DNA from: Verrucomicrobiota bacterium
GTDB taxonomy: Bacteria > Chlamydiota > Chlamydiia > Chlamydiales > FEN-1388
Direction of reading: 5' to 3'
NCBI GenBank assembly: GCA_018239765.1
Contig: JAFEGT010000035.1
Span: 1 to 34,641, forward strand
Length of the DNA stretch: 34,641 bases
Under the pieces are notes generated by a model. The model was given only the letters and a program-made list of their open reading frames with translations. It was not told the origin of the DNA and ran no database searches. Below, in pieces: positions 1-7,287 of the stretch. Each line of letters begins with the position of its first letter. Position 1 is the stretch's first letter. The position numbers and the translations under genes were made by a program.

Positions 1-14
1 GGCCCTTCAGGCCT
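1..14. repeat. edge of a palindromic repeat also found at 22282-22295
   Basis: The first 14 bases (GGCCCTTCAGGCCT) are identical to the outer end of the right B arm of the nested inverted repeat near 22.2 kb. This suggests that a second copy of that repeat family lies just left of the window, downstream of adk. Only 14 bases are visible, so chance identity to a palindromic motif is possible. Confidence 0.4.
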
Positions 15-76
15 TAAGAGATTAAGAGCCTCGAGTTTTGCAACAGGCTCTTGATGTTGATCTTGATCTTATTCTT

Positions 77-694
77 TTAGACCAAGGTTAGTATTTCCTT
101 AAGCACTTCATCAACAGGCTTGGTGCCATCTACTTCTTTGAGCTGGCCTGCATCCTTGTAAAAATGCTCAAGAGGCTCCGTCTGTTCGTGGTAGACTTTA
201 AGGCGCTCTTTTATGGCATCTGGCTTATCGTCGCTTCGCTGTATGAGTTCGCCTTGGCATATTTCACAGTGGCCATTTTTGCTCCAGACGCGGCCGCATT
301 TTTCGCATATCATGCGGTTTGAGAGGCGATTAGTGGCCGTTTCATCATTCACATTAAGTTTAACAGCAACTACTGTGGCTTTGTTGCGCAAATAGTCTTC
401 AAGCTCATGAACCTGGGCTATATTCTTAGGAATGCCATCTAAAATATAGCCATTTTCGCAATCGGGCTTTGAAATGCGGTCGTAGACTATATCAAGCACA
501 AGGTCGTCAGGTACAAGCTGCCCTTTTTCTAAATAGCGCTGTGCATGGAGCCCAAGTTCTGTTTTATTTTTAAGGTTTTCGTAAAACAGATCGCCGATAG
601 ATATGTGGGGGATTGATCGCTGTTTGCTGAGTTCGGCAGCTACTGTGCCTTTACCAGATCCAGGAGCGCCCAAAAGAATGATTACCGTTGCCAT
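77..694 (-). CDS. adk: adenylate kinase
   Basis: This 205-aa protein catalyses ATP + AMP = 2 ADP in the cytosol and maintains the adenylate pool. The N-terminus carries the P-loop GAPGSGKGT at residues 9-17. The NMP-binding region follows, and then DGIPKN, equivalent to the DGFPR motif of the family. The LID domain has a four-cysteine zinc site (CEKC ... CEIC), as in zinc-type adenylate kinases. The length fits a normal long-form bacterial Adk. The gene is read toward the left edge and diverges from the peptidase gene at 747. The start is the ATG whose complement ends at 694; no strong Shine-Dalgarno sequence is visible. The identification rests on motifs and is secure. Confidence 0.96.
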   Translation of the reverse strand: MATVIILLGAPGSGKGTVAAELSKQRSIPHISIGDLFYENLKNKTELGLHAQRYLEKGQLVPDDLVLDIVYDRISKPDCENGYILDGIPKNIAQVHELEDYLRNKATVVAVKLNVNDETATNRLSNRMICEKCGRVWSKNGHCEICQGELIQRSDDKPDAIKERLKVYHEQTEPLEHFYKDAGQLKEVDGTKPVDEVLKEILTLV

Positions 695-746
695 ATTATG
701 CCATTTTTAGGATTATTACCCTTCATCTAACAAAATCGGAATTTTT

Positions 747-1403
747 ATGCACCTAGTTATTATTTTAATACTACTCACTTGCTCATCATTTTGTGCAAAA
801 CCAGATCAAAACTTCTTCGGCATGAAGCAAGAGGTGCCCCCAGCAGTCGCTGAGCTTATGACGGGTCTCTCGTGGAAGGAGGAGTGTCCTGTTCCAATAA
901 AAGACCTCTCTTATATTAGCGTAAGTCACTGGGATTATGATGGATATGTTAGAGTTGGGCATATGATTGTGCATGCCCAACTTGCAGATGAACTTATTGA
1001 AATTTTTGCAGAGCTCTTCCTGCACCGTTTTCCCATAGAACGTATGGAGATTGTTGATCTTTATGGGGCTGACGATAACCGGTCAATGAGCGCCAACAAC
1101 AGCTCCTGCTTCTGTTTTAGGCCAAATACGACAACACCTGGCGTCTATTCAAACCATAGCTGGGGTATTGCCATTGACATCAACCCACTTGTAAATCCCT
1201 ATGTAAGGGGCGATAAGGTCCTTCCTGCGGGCGGCAGAGACTACCTTGATCGCACGGCAAATTATGTTGGGGGTATTACCGATTCACCGGATAACGCCTG
1301 CTACCGTGCTTTCACATCGCGCGGCTATGAATGGGGCGGCAGCTGGCCTGACCGTCAAGACTATCAGCACTTTTCTAAATCACCGAGTGATCTCTTACGG
1401 TAG
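747..1403 (+). CDS. exported M15-family (VanY/endolysin-like) peptidase
   Basis: This 218-aa protein begins with a Sec-type signal peptide (residues 1-17, probable cleavage after FCA). The mature part contains SNHSWGIAIDINP, matching the SxHxxGxAxD zinc motif of M15 peptidases (H137, D144), and DYQHF, which supplies the C-terminal zinc histidine (H208). Members are D-alanyl-D-alanine carboxypeptidases or L-Ala/D-Glu endopeptidases acting on peptidoglycan peptides, so a periplasmic role in wall remodelling is likely. The closest subfamily by pattern is the endolysin-like M15C group; substrate specificity cannot be read. The gene is alone on its strand and its 3' end overlaps the convergent glycosyltransferase by 9 bp. 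Confidence 0.85.
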   Translation: MHLVIILILLTCSSFCAKPDQNFFGMKQEVPPAVAELMTGLSWKEECPVPIKDLSYISVSHWDYDGYVRVGHMIVHAQLADELIEIFAELFLHRFPIERMEIVDLYGADDNRSMSANNSSCFCFRPNTTTPGVYSNHSWGIAIDINPLVNPYVRGDKVLPAGGRDYLDRTANYVGGITDSPDNACYRAFTSRGYEWGGSWPDRQDYQHFSKSPSDLLR

Positions 1404-2225
1404 TGTTAAAATGGCTTCAAGACGGCGTCTTTCTTCAGCAAGTGAGATGTCGTCGTTATAAAAATGGACCTGAACGCCATACTCCTTTTCATTGCAGATG
1501 TACTGCTCTACACCTGCTTTTCGGGCAGATCTTGCAAAAATAATAAACTCATAGTCATCTGTACCATCAATGTAGCTGAGCTTATTGAGGTATTTTGTGT
1601 TTACAAGGTAGCAGCAGTGCACTAAATCTACTTTAAATACGCCTACGTTTTTTCGTTCGAGTATTTCAATATGGGTAGGATGGTCGCGATAGTAGCCCTC
1701 TTCATTGCAAAGATAAAAAAAGTTAGAGTAGTAATCATCTGGCTCTGGAATGCACCTCAACAGGGGGGCGATAATGGGTTTATCCTTATGTACCAGATCT
1801 TCTATCGTAGATGGGGCAATAAAGTTGTCGCAGTCGGCCACAAAATAGTAGTCACAGTCCTTAGCTTTTTTAAGGCTATTATTACGGATAAGGGCAAGAG
1901 TTTGAAAACGAGCTGTATCCCAATAGTGTGGGTCTGTGGTGTGGTTTTCTTTTACATTTGTGTCATCTACAATAATCTGCTTGTAGTTCTGGCGATTTTG
2001 AGCTACCCAAGATTGCAAAAGCTCTTTTGTGTTATCAGAGTTATTGTCGGTTTTGATGTAGATGGTGATAAGGTTTTTGGGATAGGTTTGATTTTCTAGG
2101 CAGCGTAAGTAGCGCGGCAAAACATGCGCTTTATTGCGTGCAAGAATGGCTACAAACACAGTTTTATCTGCCGAAAAGAGCGGCGTTGCCACAAAAAGTG
2201 CTGCTAACAAAATCCATTTTTTCAT
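1395..2225 (-). CDS. glycosyltransferase-like protein with Sec signal peptide
   Basis: This 276-aa protein starts with a clear signal peptide (MKKWILLAALFVATPLFSA, cleavage near residue 19). It continues with VFVAILARNKAHVLPRYLRCL and TDNNSDNT, typical of the GT-A nucleotide-sugar-binding fold; the resemblance is to the collagen galactosyltransferase (GLT25D/PLOD-like) group. An acidic DCD triad sits at residues 131-133 (VADCDNFI) and would bind the metal and nucleotide sugar. The gene begins 3 nt after the upstream methyltransferase stop, so the two are probably translationally coupled. A signal peptide on a nucleotide-sugar-dependent enzyme is odd: the donor is not expected in the periplasm, suggesting action in the host or inclusion. 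The fold is fairly sure, the substrate unknown. Confidence 0.78.
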   Translation of the reverse strand: MKKWILLAALFVATPLFSADKTVFVAILARNKAHVLPRYLRCLENQTYPKNLITIYIKTDNNSDNTKELLQSWVAQNRQNYKQIIVDDTNVKENHTTDPHYWDTARFQTLALIRNNSLKKAKDCDYYFVADCDNFIAPSTIEDLVHKDKPIIAPLLRCIPEPDDYYSNFFYLCNEEGYYRDHPTHIEILERKNVGVFKVDLVHCCYLVNTKYLNKLSYIDGTDDYEFIIFARSARKAGVEQYICNEKEYGVQVHFYNDDISLAEERRRLEAILTLP

Positions 2226-2228
2226 ACG

Positions 2229-3017
2229 TTACATTCTCGTTGCATGCACGAGAAGAACATATTCACCGTACTGAGAAAAGTCAACCTGATTTATAAACTC
2301 ATCGAGAAACGATTCCTGAAGCTCTTCCGGCAGATGTTTTCGCTGTGGAAGCCACTGTTTAACCCAGTTGCGAAAGGCATCTTTACTCTCAAAGGGTGTT
2401 CTACAGTAGACATAGTGGAGGGCATCGATATGAAAGCCAGATTCAACAAGAAACGATCTATAGGTCTCTATGTCAAAAACCTGTTGGGGATTAACAAAAT
2501 CGGTAAAATGGTCTTTCCAGTTGTCCTGCGTGCGTATTAATGCTTCATGAAAGGGGAGTCCCTTTTTAGAGGGAGCAAGAATAATATGCAGTTGAGCGCC
2601 TGGCTTTAGATGGCGGTGTATATTTGTTAAGGCGGCTTTTTGGTCTTTGATCCAGTGCATAACGTGAATGGAGATGGCGTGATCAAACCGCTCTTCTAAC
2701 GTAAAGGTCTCTGCAGAATCTTGCAAAAAGCGCAAGGTATGAGATGATCGAGCTTCTGCCTTTTCGAGCATAGAGGCACTTGGGTCTATCCCGACGACAA
2801 ACCCATCCGGCACGGCTTTTGCAAGCTGTTCTGTGATTCTTCCGTCGCCGCAGCCCACATCAAGAATCGCTTCATCTCCAACAAGTGTAATGCCGCTGAG
2901 AAGCATTTCTGCATGAGTTTTCTGGACTGTGGAGTTTTTTACATAGTCAGCTCCATTCCACACATCGGCACTCGCAAATGATAGGGCAAAAACGGCGATC
3001 AAGCTCGATAGTTTCAT
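2229..3017 (-). CDS. class I SAM-dependent methyltransferase with Sec signal peptide
   Basis: I place the start at the ATG ending at 3017, which has a good ribosome site (AAAGGA, 7 nt upstream) and opens a signal peptide (MKLSSLIAVFALSFASA, then DV). A longer in-frame start at 3065 has no such support and would bury the signal. The 262-aa product has SAM motif I, LDVGCGDGR (G55-G59), then the acidic GIDPSASML motif and HWIKD, as in trans-aconitate-methyltransferase-like small-molecule methyltransferases. The gene lies between the 100-aa unknown gene and the exported glycosyltransferase on the same strand, so it is probably co-transcribed. It resembles the exported methyltransferase at 18513. 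The substrate is unknown. Confidence 0.85.
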   Translation of the reverse strand: MKLSSLIAVFALSFASADVWNGADYVKNSTVQKTHAEMLLSGITLVGDEAILDVGCGDGRITEQLAKAVPDGFVVGIDPSASMLEKAEARSSHTLRFLQDSAETFTLEERFDHAISIHVMHWIKDQKAALTNIHRHLKPGAQLHIILAPSKKGLPFHEALIRTQDNWKDHFTDFVNPQQVFDIETYRSFLVESGFHIDALHYVYCRTPFESKDAFRNWVKQWLPQRKHLPEELQESFLDEFINQVDFSQYGEYVLLVHATRM

Positions 3018-3036
3018 TACATATCCTTTAGGCCAA

Positions 3037-3339
3037 TTATTTAAGATGTTCTCTAAGCGTATCAACTGTTACCCAGTTTCCGTCGTTCCATTTTTGGGGT
3101 ACGTAGCGTTTCGTAGGTCTTTCACCTGTTACAAAAGAAAATTCCAACTTATCGTCCCTAATGGCGTCTAATTTTACGGCGACTTCGTCGATTGATGCAC
3201 CTTTGTAATAGCAATTGGTCGTGTCGTTACGATATGGTGCAACGCGGACTACGCGCTTTCCTATATGTTTTTCGGTGAGAATTTCTCCTAATTGAGAACA
3301 GTGGACATTTTCGCAAAAGTTGGCGGGTGCTATTGACAT
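3037..3339 (-). CDS. hypothetical protein, 100 aa
   Basis: I do not recognise this 100-aa protein. It is soluble, mixed in charge, has no signal peptide or membrane segment, and has cysteines at residues 9, 14 and 43. It has a fair ribosome site (AGGA, 5 nt from the ATG). It ends 19 nt before the start of the exported methyltransferase, with the same orientation, so it is probably the first gene of a three-gene unit with the methyltransferase and glycosyltransferase. The phrase KWNDGNWVTVDTLREHL near the end suggests a folded domain rather than a spurious frame. No function is proposed. Confidence 0.6.
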   Translation of the reverse strand: MSIAPANFCENVHCSQLGEILTEKHIGKRVVRVAPYRNDTTNCYYKGASIDEVAVKLDAIRDDKLEFSFVTGERPTKRYVPQKWNDGNWVTVDTLREHLK

Positions 3340-3420
3340 ATTTTCCTGGTGTAAAGCGTGGTTAAAAAATAATGTGCCGGAAAATATAACGACAAGGCAA
3401 TTTTAAGCGTTAGAGAAATT

Positions 3421-3489
3421 TTAGGAGACTCGGATTTTATTAGCTAGTCGTGCGCGAGTCATGCGCTCGCGAAGGGGCGCTTGGGTCAT
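3421..3489 (-). CDS. possible 22-aa basic peptide
   Basis: A 22-codon frame reads MTQAPLRERMTRARLANKIR plus two residues. An AAAAGGA ribosome site stands about 6 nt before its ATG. It lies between the terminator of the 269-aa gene and the 100-aa gene, same strand. The peptide has five arginines and one lysine. It could be a leader peptide or a small protein, but with no homologue known to me and no clear promoter it remains tentative. Confidence 0.3.
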   Translation of the reverse strand: MTQAPLRERMTRARLANKIRVS

Positions 3490-3510
3490 TTACATCCTTT
3501 TGTGAAATAA

Positions 3511-3543
3511 AAAAAGCACTTAAGGGAGCCTTAAGTGCTTTTT
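3511..3543 (-). terminator. rho-independent terminator of the 269-aa gene
   Basis: A perfect 15-bp stem (AAAAAGCACTTAAGG / CCTTAAGTGCTTTTT) has a 3-nt loop. On the minus strand it is followed by an uninterrupted T run. It stands 15 nt after the stop of the gene at 3559-4368. Nearly the same sequence forms the tRNA-Asn terminator about 1 kb away. Confidence 0.85.
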
Positions 3544-3558
3544 CTGTAGCCAAACCGC

Positions 3559-4368
3559 TTATTGATGGTGTTTTTCGATAATAAGATCGCAGGCCTTAGG
3601 TAAATATTGCTGAAGCATCTTAGCTTCTCTTGTTTCATTTTCTTTGGCAATTTCTTGGTCGATAAGATCTTGAAACCTTTCCTCTTTTAGTATCACTTCT
3701 GCGCAGTGAGAAAGACCCTTTTTCTTGTCTTCTTCACTTAATTGATCACGAGCGTCGCCAAAGGAAAGATCGCTAGCATGCTTCTTACGAACCTCAAGAT
3801 CGTTTTTGTCCAACTTGTTGAAGTGCTTGAGTTCTTTGACTTTTGCCACATCTTCAGGGGTAATCTTGCCGGCTTTTTCCTTCTCTTGAAGCACAGCTTC
3901 GACAACGGATTCATGCTTTTTATAATTTTTAAAGTGCGCTCGATAATTGTAGCCATCCCAAGCCTCAACGCTGCTTACATACGTTGGCCTATTTTTCCTT
4001 TCTTCGTAGGCAGCAAGTTCTCTCAGTATTTCGTCTCGAATTGCATGTATCGGTGCTATCTGTGCCTTTACCACTTCTTCAACAGAGTCACCCCAAATGG
4101 CAGTGGTGGCAGCTTCAAATATACTTGCTATAAGGCCTGAGTTTTTTTGATTTGCTGAAGGTTTGATGGAGAGTTTTGCTTGTAGACTATCAAGTGTAGG
4201 CTGATCTATAGATACGGCGTAGTCCTGAGGTTTTGATTGGTCAAATACGCCTTTTATAGCAATGTATGCCTTTCGCTCAGCATGGCTAAGCTGCTCGATC
4301 TGGCTTTTTTCCCAGCCATCGATTGTTTGAATTATATTACTAGCATTATTGTGAGTCAAAGTAACCAT
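3559..4368 (-). CDS. hypothetical hydrophilic protein, 269 aa
   Basis: The start is set at the ATG ending at 4368, which has GGGG 6 nt upstream and lies about 28 nt below a consensus promoter. The longer in-frame start near 4425 overlaps the -35 box and cannot be used from that promoter. The protein is highly charged, has no signal peptide and no obvious membrane span apart from a short apolar stretch (GLIASIFEAATTAIWG). Lys/Glu-rich helices over the C-terminal half suggest coiled-coil or helical structure. I do not recognise it. It is a stand-alone unit with its own promoter and terminator, bracketed by 44-bp near-identical terminator repeats beside tRNA-Asn, as in an inserted gene cassette. 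A host-directed protein is possible but not shown. Confidence 0.75.
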   Translation of the reverse strand: MVTLTHNNASNIIQTIDGWEKSQIEQLSHAERKAYIAIKGVFDQSKPQDYAVSIDQPTLDSLQAKLSIKPSANQKNSGLIASIFEAATTAIWGDSVEEVVKAQIAPIHAIRDEILRELAAYEERKNRPTYVSSVEAWDGYNYRAHFKNYKKHESVVEAVLQEKEKAGKITPEDVAKVKELKHFNKLDKNDLEVRKKHASDLSFGDARDQLSEEDKKKGLSHCAEVILKEERFQDLIDQEIAKENETREAKMLQQYLPKACDLIIEKHHQ

Positions 4369-4395
4369 AAGATACCCCAAATTGTTAAAGATAAT

Positions 4396-4425
4396 ATTAT
4401 AACAAATAGGTTGGCTTATTGTCAA
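4396..4425 (-). promoter_or_regulatory. consensus sigma-70-type promoter for the 269-aa gene
   Basis: Read on the minus strand, TTGACA (4420-4425) and TATAAT (4396-4401) are both perfect consensus hexamers with an 18-bp spacer. Transcription should begin near 4389, giving a leader of about 20 nt before the ATG at 4368. It is one of the strongest-looking promoters in the window. Confidence 0.85.
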
Positions 4426-4517
4426 AGGAGATTTCTTGATCGCTTAGTGATATCTCCAATGTCATGATGAACTGTTATAATCGAAAGATGGGATAAAAAG
4501 CTGCAGGTGAAATAAAA

Positions 4518-4546
4518 AAAGCACTTAAGGGAACCTTAAGTGCTTT
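4518..4546 (-). terminator. terminator of tRNA-Asn
   Basis: A 13-bp stem (AAAGCACTTAAGG / CCTTAAGTGCTTT) with a GAA loop is followed on the minus strand by a T run. It begins 3 nt after the 3' end of tRNA-Asn. The 44 bp at 4507-4550 differ from 3502-3545 at only two positions. Confidence 0.85.
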
Positions 4547-4548
4547 GT

Positions 4549-4620
4549 CTCCGGAAGCTGGGATCGAACCAGCGACCAACGGATTAACAGTCCGCTGCTC
4601 TACCGCTGAGCTATTCCGGA
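4549..4620 (-). tRNA. tRNA-Asn (GTT)
   Basis: The minus strand folds as a 72-nt cloverleaf: acceptor TCCGGAA pairs with TTCCGGA and the discriminator is G. The D arm is GCTC/GAGC, the anticodon loop is CTGTTAA with anticodon GTT, and the T arm is GCTGG-TTCGATC-CCAGC. CCA is not encoded. It is followed at once by a strong terminator. Confidence 0.97.
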
Positions 4621-4655
4621 ATAATGGGCAACAGTGTAACTGGATTTCAGTAAAT

Positions 4656-5249
4656 TTAGCAAGCGCTTTTTAGCGTTTGTTTCGTTATTTCGTAAATGAT
4701 CGTTTCAGGGGTTAGGGGAGCGTTCGGGAGCTCGATTTCAATTTCATAGATAGAAGGTAGCTTCTCAGTGTGCTGGTGAAGCGATTTGTTCTTTATTTGG
4801 AACGATGTGTCGCGAAGAATTATGCTTTTTACAACACAAAGATGGCTTGTGGATGCTGTGTGAGGCTTGAGGTTTGAAAGAAATGTGTTCCAGTTAGTTT
4901 CTGGGTGTGTTTCGTCTATAGCGATGGTGCTGTCGATGATTTCAATGCGGCGGATGTTTGGGGTGATACCAAAAAAGTAGCCCACAGCCTGCAGAGGAGT
5001 CATTTTAAGCATAACGCGCTTTATTGTAAGCGCTGGCTGCATTGTATATTCTGGAGGATTATAAAGCACAAGTCTCTGAAGCTCGATGTCTTTACCAGTC
5101 ACACGTATGTTAGCAATTTGAACAGGCGTGCCATAAAGGCGAGAGAGCGCCTGGGCGGTGAATTCTGCGCGGTAAAGGTAGAGGTATGAAGTAAAGGATA
5201 CGACTATTGCAAAAAGAAAAGTGCTAAAGAATATGAGCCATTTTTTCAT
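4656..5249 (-). CDS. short AsmA-like membrane-anchored protein
   Basis: The chosen start is the ATG ending at 5249 (MKKWLIFFSTFLFA...), giving 197 aa. The frame is open farther upstream, but that part overlaps the end of groEL out of frame. Residues 4-25 form one membrane anchor or signal. The rest resembles the N-terminal part of AsmA/DUF748-type proteins: AQALSRLYGTPVQIANIRV, then LQRLVLYNPPEY and IKRVMLKMTPLQAV, i.e. short beta strands with a conserved NP turn. Such proteins sit in the inner membrane and face the periplasm, with roles in outer-membrane lipid transport; this one is much shorter than full AsmA. It directly follows groEL and its terminator. The family assignment is tentative. 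Confidence 0.6.
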   Translation of the reverse strand: MKKWLIFFSTFLFAIVVSFTSYLYLYRAEFTAQALSRLYGTPVQIANIRVTGKDIELQRLVLYNPPEYTMQPALTIKRVMLKMTPLQAVGYFFGITPNIRRIEIIDSTIAIDETHPETNWNTFLSNLKPHTASTSHLCVVKSIILRDTSFQIKNKSLHQHTEKLPSIYEIEIELPNAPLTPETIIYEITKQTLKSAC

Positions 5250-5280
5250 AAGAAAAGGGGCCTCCCCGCGAGGGGAGGCT
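5250..5280 (-). terminator. groEL terminator hairpin
   Basis: On the minus strand GCCTCCCC-TCGC-GGGGAGGC is followed by CCCTTTTCTT. It begins 7 nt after the groEL stop and ends at the ATG of the next gene. The 3' arm (GGGGAGG) is the only Shine-Dalgarno-like sequence for that downstream gene, so the hairpin could also limit its translation. Confidence 0.8.
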
Positions 5281-5286
5281 TTAGAG

Positions 5287-6924
<1,638 letters not shown>

Positions 6925-6930
6925 TTATAT

Positions 6931-7230
6931 TTATTTTTGCACAACGGCAATGATGTCATCTGCGCGGACGATCACATATTCTTGATCATCAAGCGTTACT
7001 TCCTGACCTGAATATTTATCCAGCATCACGATGTCGCCAACAGCAACTGGCATAGCCATAAGCTTGCCATCTTTATCTTTTTTGCCAGCGCCCACAGCAA
7101 TCACTTCAGCGCTTTCCTGTTTCTTCTTTGCGCTATCGGGCATGATAATGCCGCCTTTTAGCGTCTCTTGTTGCTCTAAGCGTCGTAGTAATACTCTGTT
7201 ACCGAGTGGTCGTATAGTTGTTTTGCTCAT
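6931..7230 (-). CDS. groES: co-chaperonin GroES
   Basis: This 99-aa protein caps the GroEL ring. It shows the family start PLGNRVLLRRLE, the mobile-loop region (QQETLKGGIIMPDSAKKKQESAEVIAVGAG) and the core GDIVMLDKYSGQEV. The ribosome site GGAGG lies 6 nt before the ATG. It is the first gene of the groESL unit and starts 57 nt after the pepF stop. A candidate promoter is seen in that gap, but no inverted repeat of the HrcA/CIRCE type. Confidence 0.97.
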   Translation of the reverse strand: MSKTTIRPLGNRVLLRRLEQQETLKGGIIMPDSAKKKQESAEVIAVGAGKKDKDGKLMAMPVAVGDIVMLDKYSGQEVTLDDQEYVIVRADDIIAVVQK

Positions 7231-7256
7231 AGATTCCTCCGTTAAGTAGCTCCATC

Positions 7257-7286
7257 ATCGTAAAAATTGGCTATTTTTGCAAGCAA
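7257..7286 (-). promoter_or_regulatory. candidate groESL promoter
   Basis: On the minus strand TTGCTT (7281-7286) and TACGAT (7257-7262) are separated by 18 bp within the short pepF-groES gap. Transcription would start near 7250, about 20 nt before the groES ATG. The hexamers are only moderately close to consensus, so read-through from pepF is an alternative. Confidence 0.4.
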
Positions 7287-7287
7287 T

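Noticed and set aside
1671-2099. 142-aa plus-strand open frame
   Set aside because: It is antisense to the glycosyltransferase, which has a signal peptide, a GT-A motif and a coupled start. The plus-strand translation shows no domain.
4369-4425. Upstream in-frame start of the 269-aa gene
   Set aside because: It lies within and above the consensus promoter, so it cannot be on the transcript made from it.
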